Shown here one piece after another: positions 32,986 through 44,153 of a stretch of DNA of 64,000 nt (its first letter is position 1; each line of letters opens with the position of its first letter). The stretch spans positions 12,777,001 through 12,841,000 of the forward strand of contig OX387205.1 of NCBI GenBank assembly GCA_947561715.1, written 5' to 3'. Made by a program: the position numbers and the translations under genes. The notes under the pieces are model-generated. The model saw nothing but the letters and a program-made list of their open reading frames with translations, was not told where the DNA came from and made no database searches. The stretch comes from Ascidia mentula. Lineage: Eukaryota; Chordata; Ascidiacea; Phlebobranchia; Ascidiidae.

Positions 32986-35177
32986 GGTTTTGTTTTTCTT
33001 AGAAACACGATCTTAACCTTCGAATGTTAAGTTTGTGTTTAATGATAGCATACATATATATTTAGCGGATTATCAGGCTACTGTTCCATGTACCACAGTT
33101 AAAAATAATTCATAAGGGCAAGAATCCCCTCCTTAACATTATTTTTTCGGGGTTTAAACATTATCTTTTCGGGTATCATATATCGTTCTGGGGTGGTTCT
33201 GTTTTTTTTGCCAAATTAATGTCGCTAGTGTGGATCATTTCTTATTCATTTGTGGTTTCGTTCTGGAGATTAGTACCAGTAGCTGGTTTTCCTGTGTTCG
33301 TGCCTTTAGTACTTTGTTTGTGTACGTGCGCATTCCTCTTACAGCCATGGCAGCCGCGGACCGTTCCATACGGGATGCACGCGATATGAATCAACGGAAG
33401 CCAAACAGTCGGGAGACGTGCGTTCAGTTTCCCAACGTTATATGATATTCTTTAAACAATGCCGTTTTTTGGAAATGAGAATTCATTAGTGCATGTATAG
33501 GTATTTCACTATGAGGGAGCTACTATTATGCCTGAATGCGAGTGCAACCTACAGCGTCATAGAAGTTTATTGGTCCTGAGGCATTTGCACTTGCAGCAAA
33601 GGCGAATATGCAACCTTAAATATTATTTGAACACATATATTTGAAAGAGGAACAGCACTAAACGTCAACAATCTAAATAATGCCCGTGCTGCAAATTATT
33701 TTTAACAGCATAAAACACTCCCTATAGTAAGACGTGTAGTAAGACAGTCGCTAACAGAAACAATGAAAGTTTTATCTGCTCAAGTCATGGCATGCTTCTT
33801 TCCTCAAAACATTGAATCTCAATAGAGGATGCGCGTTAAGTGACTCTCTCGCAATAGCGACGGAGTAGTTCCGTTTCCTTTCCGCAAATACTATTTTGTT
33901 TTGAAAATAGCTCTTCCCGATAAAATGATTCAGGCACCGACCATATGGCGGCTCCAAGCCTGGCGATGTTTGTTTTTCATTTATGCGGATGTGGGAGGCA
34001 TCAAGTCGACGCTAAGTGGGCGTTTCCTCACACACAAAACGTTTTGTGAGCACGAGCGAATGTGGCTAACACGACTGCATCACTTGCCGTTTCTACACAA
34101 AATTATACCAAAGTGTTCATGTATTTTGAAAGCTACATCTATAGATGGCCACTGTTTCGTCCTGCAAAATGCAACGGTTGCAACTTGTTTGGTGCCAAAT
34201 GTTTGAAAATTAATTGAGATTTAAATAATGCTACCAAATTAATTTGACAGGTGTTTGTTTAGTCTCCACCACAACTATATACCACATATTTGCACGATTT
34301 CTATGATCACAATTGCCTACCTAGCTGTGGGGTGGTTATTTAGCATCTACCCACGCCAAGCTGCACCGATGAGACCTAGTTAATCGTAACAGTGGCCATC
34401 TGTAATCAGCTCGCAAAGTTCATATTATTAGCTCCATGCTTATGTGTAGATGCATGTTCAAAACATTATATTCTAATACCCGTGTACCCCCCAAAAAACT
34501 GTTAATTGCCACGCAAGTTTCATACACACGTAAGATTAAACAGGCAGTCACCTGTTTGCGTTGCAGAGAGGCTGCACCACGTTTAATAATTTCGAAGATT
34601 TGCTACTTCCAATTAGCGCATTCTACGATCTAACCGCGAGGTGGCGTTGTTTTTGTTGGGTTTAAAATATTTTTGGCGGGAGAGGGCAGCATCGACCAAG
34701 GCTCTTAACCGCTTTTCCTAACAGATAGCAAAACCGACACCAAAATCTGAAACATAAATCTACACCTTGCCTCGCCTAACAGTGCGGCGTTTTCTTGATC
34801 AAAACAGTCGCACGTTTTACTTGAAAAATCTTCAACTGCCAGAACAACAGATGCCGGCCGAACGGGCTCTTGTGTAGCTATATATATGTCATTACAACCA
34901 GGCGTTTTACTTTAAAATGACGGAGGTGTCCATTGATGGTGTTTCGCAACTATTTACCAAAAAGAGCGATTTCCTTTGTTAGCACTGGACAAACTTTCCG
35001 GCGCGAAACCGTTGACACAGGCGAAAGTTTTTGTTCAAATGAGACAGGATGGTGGATCCCGGCGTTTGAATAAGGCTTTCACTTTCTTAGGCCTGGATTT
35101 TTGTACAGGGAATTTCAATCCGGACTTATGGCCTCCGGATCAATGCACTGTTTGCGTTTCATAAACCTGTTATCACA

Positions 35178-35603
35178 ATGTATGAAAAAATTTCTGAAGC
35201 TATCTTATGCTCAATGCTCTATTCAATAAACGAAAAGAAAACCGAATGCGGATGTTTGAATGGTGAGTGTTGTGCAGAACGAAACCGGTGCATTCAATTA
35301 CCGGATTTCCCGGAATCCGGAGAAGAAATAGATTTTGAGTGGATGCGAAAATACATTGTTTCAAATTTATTCTCGAAAGTTTTACTCCAAAACCATATTA
35401 ACTCGGTATGTACTCGCTTCCTACGTGTGAATTTCGATCCATTTGTCTCGAAACCTATAAACTTGATGTATTTTCATCGTGCCTGTGGTTCTCGTGCAGA
35501 TGTATGCAGCGTCAGCCAATCACGTGTTGGTTATCGCAACGTTTCAATTAACAACCAGGTGGAAAAAGGTGTTATATATGAGTGGTATGTAGCACGGGTT
35601 TAA
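35178..35603 (+). CDS. Unrecognised 141-aa open frame (weak candidate)
   Basis: Uninterrupted frame of 141 codons with a Cys-rich start (CGCLNGECC, about residues 28-36) and a hydrophilic, mixed-charge body. No signal peptide, membrane segment or family motif is recognised, and no splice sites or TATA box tie it to neighbours. The length is unusual for chance in this AT-rich DNA but not decisive. It could be a chance frame. Confidence 0.25.
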   Translation: MYEKISEAILCSMLYSINEKKTECGCLNGECCAERNRCIQLPDFPESGEEIDFEWMRKYIVSNLFSKVLLQNHINSVCTRFLRVNFDPFVSKPINLMYFHRACGSRADVCSVSQSRVGYRNVSINNQVEKGVIYEWYVARV

Positions 35604-35675
35604 ATCCACGGGGTGGCATGAAAATTGTGCCCGCAAACATTATTTTAACACTGGGCGCCTAAATGGCCACACTAG

Positions 35676-35683
35676 TATTTAAG
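35676..35683 (+). promoter_or_regulatory. TATA-like box of gene I
   Basis: TATTTAAG about 60 bp upstream of the gene I start codon. The same octamer precedes gene J. Confidence 0.5.
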
Positions 35684-35741
35684 TATAGGTCCTGACTTGA
35701 CTAATTTCTTGCAGTCGTATTTACTGTAAACACTAAGAACC

Positions 35742-36354
35742 ATGAAGCAATCATTGGTAATATGGGCCCTCGCGTTGGCGATCCTCGTCGCCAGCGTAGA
35801 CTGCCGCAGGAGAAGGAGAAGTAGAAGTAGAAGAGGACGACGATTCTGGAGTTCGAAGTCAAGAAGGTCACAGCGAAAACCGAGGTGGGGAAGTGGCCGA
35901 TCAGCTCTGTTTAGGCAAATGGCGCACTATCTTCCTGAGTTGATGATGATGATTTCAAGTCCAAGAAGGTTGGTTTTCTGTATTTCGTATTATACGATGC
36001 TTGTACGATACAGAGTATACATACATTTTGTTTATAGGGGAATGGGAAGCAAACTACAGGGGCAGTATTACCCCCAGCAAGGAGAAGGATACAGAATGCA
36101 TGGTAACGGAAGTTGACATAAGTGAATACGCAATACTGTCCTGATATTTCTTTACTTAAAAGTTATGCCGCGCTATATTTTTATTTAGTAGTCCCTTAAC
36201 CGACTTCTCCTTTTTGCATTTCGATTTATTTTAATGCAAATGAAGTTGAAAGATGTACAATTCGACTAAACCCCTTTATTACGTTACAGGGATGGAAGCA
36301 CTCCATATGAAACCCACACAGGATGAGGCAGGAAATGACATCATTGATATGTGA
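35742..36354 (+). CDS. Gene I: secreted Arg/Ser-rich cationic peptide precursor, plus-strand group
   Basis: Best model: exons 35742-35968, 36038-36102 and 36290-36354, 118 aa, intron phases 2 and 1 as in the minus cluster. The signal peptide (MKQSLVIWALALAILVASVDC) is followed by RRRRRSRSRRGRRFW and further SR/KR-rich sequence with two Trp. Exon 3 is short and mildly acidic (QDEAGNDIIDM). The first intron is only 69 nt and, being a multiple of three without stops, can be read through, so a longer exon 1 product is possible. AATAAA lies at 36,400-36,405. An alternative donor (AG|GTGGGG near 35,884) cannot be excluded. No detectable identity to A-H beyond layout. Confidence 0.65.
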
Positions 36355-37557
36355 CATCATGGTTTACGATGGCACGCCAACTGGCGAGCAAAATTCGAGA
36401 ATAAAAAAGTTTAATTTCCACGTATCGTCGTTGTAGCGCAAAATTAGGAATTGTTTTGTCCGGTTTGTTGACTTCTACACCTAGGTTTAGAATTGCTTCA
36501 CGAGATTGAGTAATCCGAAATGTAATAGGGCTTTACTAGGTATGCGTCAACACCATAAATATACGACAATGTGGCCGATTCAGAATACCTACATTAAGTA
36601 TTATCGCCGGACTCAAAACGTGGTCATGTCGTAAAACGTCACATGTACCATTTGTGTTTTCGCTGCAGCGATATAAATATATTTTAGTGACGTCATTCTT
36701 GCACTAATTCCCTTGTGTTTTAATCCTACAAACCCCCGTTTTGTACACAAACGCGCGATGCTAAGCGCCGTTGTCTTGATTTGAGTCCACGTAATGTCAT
36801 GTAGGATTAGTTGTTCGAATTGGAATGCGGCCAAAATTGAAATATGCGTAGTCCTACTTGGGTTCAGCCCGATACATCACTACGCTTTATGTAGTTTGCG
36901 TATGATATATATTAGCTTTGCATATAATATATATGGTCCAGTATCCACCCGAAAGATTTAATACCATTTGCTCTGGACTGCTCACAACAAACACTGTGGA
37001 TAGCAGTATAAGCATTTGATATTTGAGACCCAGCTTGAATGCGTTTTGATCGAAATTTTGATTTTATGGATTGCCGGATTTTCACGAGCTTTTTGTGAAA
37101 AGACAATTAAATTTCCCGTTTCTAAGCTTGCAGTGAATGAATGAATGCGAGCGAAATATACACAGAAGTAAGCTTTGTGAGGAAAAAAAAAACTTATTGT
37201 TTGATACGAAATTGGTATCGGGTTTTGAAACGGTGTCCGGTGCACGAGAATGCAAGCTGTGCGAAAAACGAAGACGCAGAAACCATACGTGTGAAAGTTT
37301 CAAGGTTATTTGTAATAGACGTGGGGGGAAATCCTGTTGGGTTGCTCTATTGTTTTGAAATCCGGTATCAGTGCTTTGCTTATTTAAGCTGGGAAGACTA
37401 ACGTAGAACACACCATAAGTGCATCAAAGCAGCAATGTAGGCAGAAAGATACATGAAGCTGCAATCAATGCGATATATTTCGAAACTTGTTAATTTTCAA
37501 CAATGATAATTTTTTTTTTCAGTTACTGGTTTTGTTTCAATACACCTGCAAATCGAA
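36355..37557. other. Gap between I and J
   Basis: Holds the I polyadenylation signal and, near the right end, the J promoter and a pyrimidine-rich acceptor (tttttcag, about 37,514-37,522) that probably ends a 5' UTR intron of J. Overlapping frames on both strands at 37,082-37,411 show no family features. Confidence 0.5.
37381..37388 (+). promoter_or_regulatory. TATA-like box of gene J
   Basis: TATTTAAG, about 170 bp upstream of the J start codon with a likely 5' UTR intron between. Confidence 0.45.
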
Positions 37558-38228
37558 ATGGCAAAATTTGTGTTTATCATTGCAATCAGTCTGGCCCTGT
37601 TGCTCAACGTTGACTGTCTTTGGTGCAGGCGCAGGAGGGCACAAATAAAGAAAGCTATCCACAAGGCAGGGCAACTTGTCAATGAAGTGAATCGTTTGTC
37701 GGCCTACATAGGAAGATTGCATGTGTACGTTCACCGTTTCTATTGCTACAAATCCCTGTAGTTTTTACTATATTGTTGTTAAATCATTGATGCGTCATAC
37801 TTTACGAAGGATTCTTTTTTACTATACTATTGTTACTACTACTTATTTGAGATATATTTATTATTTTTAATTCTATTTTTCAAATCTAGCGCCATAACAT
37901 ATATTTTATCGTTTTGCAGACCAAAGGTGAAGGGCCAAGACTCCTCAGATGACAGTAAGTACTTGTCAGTAAAATGTTTGTTAGTTTCCCAAGCATTCTC
38001 TGTTTTTTAAGTTGTAGTCGTACCTGCGGCCCGTAAAGACACACTTAACACATCACAGAGATCTCATACATTTTATTTCGGTTTAAATCAAATGCGTTTA
38101 AATGCATTTTGCTCATTCACAACCCAATATGTAATGTTACACAATACCTTATGGCAGGAAATGAAACGGAGGAAGAAGATAACGATTTGGAGGACTTGGA
38201 CGCGCTCCTGGACCTTGATTCAGAGTGA
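37558..38228 (+). CDS. Gene J: secreted short cationic precursor with acidic tail, plus-strand group
   Basis: Exons 37558-37724, 37920-37954 and 38158-38228 give 90 aa. Phases are 2 and 1; donors GTACGT and GTAAGT. The signal peptide (MAKFVFIIAISLALLLNVDC) leads to LWCRRRRAQIKKAIHKAGQL, a basic amphipathic-looking segment ending near RLHV. Exon 2 has QDSSDD. Exon 3 is almost wholly acidic (NETEEEDND, then LEDLDALLDLDSE). AATAAA lies at 38,317-38,322. The layout copies the minus-strand genes with unrelated sequence, and exon sizes (35 and 71 nt for exons 2 and 3) equal those of gene K. Confidence 0.75.
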
Positions 38229-39150
38229 CCAGCACTCCGTGAGACAACACTAACTTCGACACAAGATCGGAAGCCTGTGTTTGTGCAACTATTTGTGTAC
38301 CTGCGTTTTCGGTGTCAATAAAAACAAACGGACGATAAACTCCGCATTGCAATTGTGCCATAACCCAGATGGAAATAAAACTCCATTGTTGGCAACGTTT
38401 ATTTTGACAAAAAACATTCAATTAAGTCTAAAGCAATGGTGATTGTTAAAAGAAACAAAACACATGATTTACATCTGCCGTACGGCCGCTTTCAACGTTT
38501 TTCATTTAAAAATATCAGACATAATTATGGCCACGTGACTCACGACAATAGGTGTAGAAAACGTTATCACAATGGTTGAAACTTTTTTGTTTTCGCCCAG
38601 AACGTTAAATAAGATTTGCTAAACGGGTTCAGCTCATTGTAAAACTGGAGTGAATGAGTATCGTTCAGGAAGGGAGTGCGAAACTGAGCGTTGGTCTCAT
38701 TGCTAAACGATACTTACCGCATCCTGTACTTTAACGTGTTACAATTGAAACTTATGGGATGTTGCAGAGTAGGCGAAAGCATCCACAATCAAACGAAAGG
38801 TTTTGTTAATTGTTTAGTAGCAGAACCGATAATTCGCACAATGCTATATGGGGGTATCGTCTTCATTCACACGGCACTACTATCGCTGGTTTCAACACAG
38901 TTAGTGGCGCCAAGTTTCGTTACCTATATCGTGATTGTATAAATTCAAACCTACGTGGCTGCTTAACTACTAGGGTACATACAATCAAGTTGTCTGCATC
39001 AAGCTGTCTACGTCAAGTATACCAGTAAGTATTAGTTTTATTGCTAAAAATTTTGACATTGCTTTCATCAATTTTACCAAAAATCTTTCTGGAGGACCGA
39101 TGCCATCAATTATTAGTTCTTTACAAACTGTTACATAGGTTCACAGAGTC
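38229..39150. other. Gap between J and K, with K promoter and 5' UTR
   Basis: A TATAAAT box (38,938-38,944), a likely 5' UTR exon ending at about 39,024 with donor GTAAGT, and an acceptor at 39,136-39,138 just before the K start codon. No other gene seen. Confidence 0.5.
38938..38944 (+). promoter_or_regulatory. TATA box of gene K
   Basis: TATAAAT about 30 bp before a likely 5' UTR exon whose donor (A|GTAAGT, 39,025) and acceptor (39,138) bracket an intron ahead of the K start codon. Confidence 0.5.
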
Positions 39151-39734
39151 ATGGGAAAGATTTCATTGCTCCTTATCGGCCTCGCGCTGATCGCAAACAT
39201 AGAGTGTTACATGACAGAAAATGGGGTTCTCATAACTCAGACCGAAGAGCAAGCGCGCCGCATTTCCAAGGGGCTAACCACTCTTATGGGACTGTTGTAC
39301 GCCGCCCATGAGTAAGTTGAACTTGTGTATGTTTTCAACTGTTTTTGTTTCTAATCGTTTTATCGGACGCGTTTGCTCGGGTCGAACGTTGGACTTTTAT
39401 TTTTGGGGGATAAAATGTAGTAGAGGGAATATTGTTTATTGAATGTATTTTATTTCTCAGCGAGGTCAAAGAACCCACCGGATTCTCGGAAGACGGTACG
39501 TGACCCTTACAATCCTCCGTTGCATATAGTTTTGCCAGATCATACTCTGGTTTGTGGAAACATTGTCCAAAAGCATAGTTTTCCCTGTTAGTTGTTTGTG
39601 ATTAAATAAGGAACAAAGCAACAGATATTTTAAATTTTGAAAAGGTTTTTGTTTCGTCTACAGATATGGAGTCACCTGAGGCGGATAGCGATCTGATGGA
39701 GTTGAACGAAATGTTGCAACGTTATATTAACTGA
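39151..39734 (+). CDS. Gene K: secreted non-Arg-rich member of the three-exon precursor family
   Basis: Exons 39151-39311, 39461-39495 and 39664-39734 give 88 aa; phases 2 and 1; donors GTAAGT and GTACGT. The signal peptide is MGKISLLLIGLALIANIEC. The mature part begins YMTENGVLITQTEEQARRIS and continues into a short hydrophobic helix-like stretch (GLTTLMGLLYAAHE). There is no Arg run; net charge is about neutral or slightly acidic. Exons 2 and 3 remain acidic and match J in length (35 and 71 nt). AATAAA lies at 39,763-39,768. The gene shares structure with the cluster but its product may do something else, or may act by a non-cationic mechanism. Confidence 0.7.
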
Positions 39735-40548
39735 ATTGAGTCGTAATTTCCTCGTCACTGTCAATAAATTCAATGTACCGGGTGATTTTCGTCATTGTAT
39801 GCGGTAATCATACACACCGAGCATAATGGAAGAATAATGATAAGGGATAAGTACAGACTTTGTATAGCATCCATAGATCCGCGAAAAACAAAAAAAAGAT
39901 TTTACATGCTGCATTGCAACGTTATACACTTTCACCAAAACATAAACAATAAATAAATCACAATATCTACAATGTATTGTCCATAATTGCACCACTCTGA
40001 CGTTGACAAACTTAACCCGTGGATAAAAATAACAATAAAAGAAGGTAAGCATACACCCATTCAGTTGGAGTGTTGTGATTCTAATCGCGCGGTTCGTATT
40101 GACACGAATTTACAGTCGACATTTTAATTGGAACTTTGTCGAGTCTGGAAGGTTGTAACACTGAATTAAACGAGCAACTACCGGGCACAATCCACGCACG
40201 CTGCACATGATTGCCGGAGTGATGAATTTCCTGCCATTTTCCACTCAAATCCTTCAAGCACGTCCTGAGCTAAAATCGCCTGTGGGCTAATTGTGTCGCT
40301 TTACATGCGATTATCTTACCGTGATTGACTACGGCGACACTTATTAGACGCCTGATCCGTTCTACCATAATCGCAATAATATCGTTTAGGCAGAAACCTG
40401 AAATGACCAAAACGTGCTTGGTTTAAAACAAGACAGCCCCTGTGTTTCATCGTTGGACAGTTGATACTGTATTTGAAACATCAAGTGGGTTTTTACTGCA
40501 AAAGTGTGACGCGGCATTGTGGAGTATTAGACGAAGTTTAGCATCATA
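39735..40548. other. Gap between K and the receptor gene
   Basis: Polyadenylation signal of K, then about 780 bp with no gene seen. A run of A near 39,884-39,897 is the only low-complexity feature. Confidence 0.5.
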
Positions 40549-43500
40549 ATGGACGAAGTTGCAAATGTTTCAAACGAAAGGTAATCTCACCTTGATATAA
40601 CATGTCTTAGTAACACTTTGAGAAATGTTTATGATTTGTTATCACAGTTGTGAGGTGTAATTTTGTCCCCCTCCGATGGTTGTAGCGTTCATTGGTGTAT
40701 CATATTTATTTCAGCATCTACAAACGCCCGTTTAGTGACGTTGCAGTGGCGGTGACGTCATCAATTCTTTTGCCCCTGTGTGCGTTCGGCCTGGTTGCCA
40801 ATCTAACCACTATCGTCGTTATCGCAAGATCGCAAAAACTCAAGTAAAAATCCCTGCGTATTAACATATTTCTTAATCTTTGAGCACCTAAACAATTGAA
40901 ATTTACAGGACTGTGTTCAACTGCATGATAATGAGCTTATGCGTATCCGACCTCCTTTCGGCTGCTGTAAGTCCCTTATTTCTTTACCGACGGACGTGGG
41001 GTTTCGACGAATGGAACGCATCGTGCTTCCTTTGCAAGGTAAGTAGGAGTTTGCTTGGAATAATTGTGATACACATGTTTTGAGCATAAATACAAAGCCT
41101 AAAACAAAGGTTAACAAGCAAGGAAACAGTTGGTTTTGTAATATTAAGTTCCAATACTTGCTTGTTAATTTTGAGAGAATTTGGCCTTGGTTAGGTATTG
41201 TCTGTTAATCTGCGATATCAAGTTACCGCAATAAGAATATGTTTTGAAGCAGCAAGTCTCATTTATGTCAGTAGATTTAGTTGTTAACACTGGTTAATAC
41301 AGCAGGTTAAACAAGCCTAGTATCATTACTGGTTTAAACAAGGATGCAAGACGATCTTCGGAAAAACATCAAGTCTCCTATATCGGAGCACAAAATTCAT
41401 TTTATTCAGCCCGAAAAGCCTTTTATATCCTGTCCGAAAATAATGGTTCAAACGTTCGTGTTCACATTAATTTCTTTACCATTAGTTACTGCTGATTTAG
41501 ATATAATTTTTTCAATTATTTGCAGTTCATCTGGGGTGTTGATATATGGACTTCCTACGTAACATCAGCGCACATTCTTCTCTTTGCCATCGTACGATTT
41601 CTGTCTGTCAAATCTCCGGGTCATTACTACAAAATTAAAAGGATTCACATCAAGGTTTGCGTTTGAATGTTGAAAATAATTTGCCAGAATAAGATACACT
41701 TTGGGTCAATACACGCTTAACAGTTACTATTGGCGTAATTGGCATTTAAGTAACACCATTTTTGTTGTTTATTTTGTGAACGAACCCCTCATATTCCAGC
41801 CACTCTCGCATATTCAACAAAAAGCTGCATAACACACTAAATAAGATCGAAAAATGGCGTGAAATTGCCCAATGTGCTGTAAAATTCACCTGAAGATTAG
41901 TAAGTTCGCAACCAATTTTTGTTTTCGCCAGGTTACGATCGCCTGCATTTGGTTTGCCATGTTTCTGATTGGCTTCATACCTTTTTTTCTCTGGTTCGGA
42001 TCGAGCACTCGTGATCGAAGTGTCAATACCGTTGATGCAAAATGGCCTGCGTGTACCCTGATTTTAGAGTGGTGAGACGTAGATCAATGTGTACCAGAAC
42101 TGCTGCATAGGATCGATATTTTCTATCAAATATACCTCCATACTCAGACTATATAAATGTCTTACTATATAAAGAGCATCGCTGACATACAGGAACAAAG
42201 CTTTTGCATCTCGGCTAAACCGGGCATTCGAATCCATGCTATCCATTACGTGTTATACAATCACAAATCGTAGCTAAACATTTATAATCGGTTATTATCT
42301 CAAACAATTCTATCCTCTATTGTTTTTGTTCCCTTGGAATATTTGTTTACAGCATTCCCTAATCGCCTTATACATATTGGTTCATTTCAGCGTTGCTTCT
42401 TTCCGCTTGTACACCAACATCGTCTACAGCATCATGTTCTATTTTCCAATGCTAGCACTGGTTGCCCTCTCCATCGCCATCGCGTGTGTGCTGTACGACA
42501 AAAGAAGAAATAGGAATTCGATAATCAGTAAGCGCCTTCGTCTTTCATGGGCTGCAAAAAATGCAAAGATACTTGCATTTCTATGGCTCAGTATTCCGTT
42601 ATTCTCATGCAGCGCGCATGAAAGTTTGCGTTATCGGACTTTATAACAGACAAACACTTGATAACAGGGTTTGTTCGTCTTACAAGGTACTTAGATATAT
42701 ATACATATTTTGCCTACTCATAGGAATCATCAGTATCACTTATTCAAAGTACTCTTATGCAGGGCGGTGTCGTGAAACGTTATTCCAGCCCCCATTTATC
42801 GGCACACGCGCCTGTTCATACGTAATAAAAAACGCTTAACTGTTTGACTGGACTTTACACTTAATTGTGAGCCCGACTCTGTAATTATTTGATGCTTCCT
42901 GTGACGTCAAACTTACTTTGCCAGGGGCTGGTTACGCAAGGCTTTTTTTACTGAAAATCCCACCTCATAAATATTTTTCTTGGAAGATTCTTGCTTTAAC
43001 ATGCATTTATTTTGTGGCATAAAAAAGATTTGTATATTACGCGAAAAAGTTAGGTCACGTTGATTTTTGCGCGAAGATACCAAGTTTAATAGTTATTTTT
43101 ACCATTACAAAAAAGTTCTGCATGTTGCAGTCAACTAGAAAAAAGATTTGGCGACTGCTACAGATAACCACTGTTGTAGGAGTCAAAAAATCATTAATAA
43201 ACAACATTACGTGTGTACACTTAAGCACGAGCTGGAGGAAATGCGTCAAACCGTTTGCCGAAACTAACACTGGAGCTAAAACGAAGAAAAAAGGAAAAGC
43301 AGATCATGCTCCAGCTGGGCCTCATCGTCGGTTCGTTCTTGGTCGGGTATTTTCCGCAGACAGGTGGGTGGTAAATATGTTGCTCAGACTGGGATACCGC
43401 GACGATAACTGTTGATTTGTTTGAAACCAGTCAACACACAAAAAACTGGCAACTATTACGTTATGGAGGTAATCTGGCTACACTGTCGTTGGTCATAGAA

Positions 43501-44153
43501 ATATTGCCAGTCGCACTATTTGCTGCGCTGAAAGAAAATTGCTTCTTGCTATTAATAACAAGGATATTTTTTATTGCACTTAACGAAGCGTTAATTATTC
43601 ACTTAGTTATGTATTGCATTGGGTTGTAATGGGTCATTGATCCTTTTGTTTACAGTTTATCATTTTTACACAACCGGTGCAACAATAAAGACACAATCAG
43701 CGAAAGAATTAGATTGGGCTTTTGGAACAGCTACGTATATCTGCCTACGCATGAGTGAATGCCTCAATCCAGTCTTCTACAACCTAGCTTCGAGGTAGAT
43801 ACTTGACTTCCTCCCTTTCGGGAAAACGTGATTACGCCTGGCCTAAATTTTAACAATTATGCCTGAGGCACTAAGTAAAAATAATTATCGCAGTATTTCG
43901 ACGATAAGTGTGAAGGTAATTAAGGATTGAGTAAGTTTTGTAGATATAAAGTAGAGTTTATTCATGTGAACTTTGAAATACACTCTAAGACCTGTTGTAA
44001 TTTTGCAGAAAAATGCGTAAGGAAACTGCGGCTATTGTATGTCATTGTTGCGGATCTGGCTATACCGCAAAATCCCAACTCTCCCTGTCTCAAACAACGC
44101 CCCGATCAGGAATGCCGAATGTGTCGCAATCCAGAGACAATTTGGAGATGTGA
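40549..44153 (+). CDS. Class A (rhodopsin-like) G-protein-coupled receptor, nine exons, ligand unknown
   Basis: Exons 40549-40580, 40715-40843, 40909-41038, 41526-41654, 41932-42071, 42391-42527, 43226-43363, 43656-43794 and 44009-44153 join in frame to 372 aa. The N-terminus is short with an NVS glycosylation site. TM1 has GLVANLT (conserved Asn). TM2 has LCVSDLL (conserved Asp). The extracellular Cys pair is likely CFLC before TM3 and WPAC in loop 2. TM3 ends AIVRFLSV in place of the usual D/E-R-Y. TM4 has IACIWF. TM5 has FYFPMLAL. Loop 3 is basic (LKRRKKEKQ). TM6 ends GYFP in place of CWxP. TM7 ends CLNPVFYNL, the NPxxY motif. The tail has CHCC, a possible lipidation site. This is a seven-pass plasma-membrane receptor signalling through G proteins; the altered TM3 and TM6 motifs leave subfamily and coupling open. 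Confidence 0.88.

Larger units (their letters stand above)
32986..35741. other. Head-to-head gap between minus and plus peptide clusters
   Basis: About 2.7 kb between the divergent starts of H and I. I see no gene I can support. There is an unrecognised 141-codon plus frame at 35,178-35,603 (listed separately) and short frames at 33,230-33,445, 33,901-34,206 and 34,976-35,164 without splice or family signals. Confidence 0.5.
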
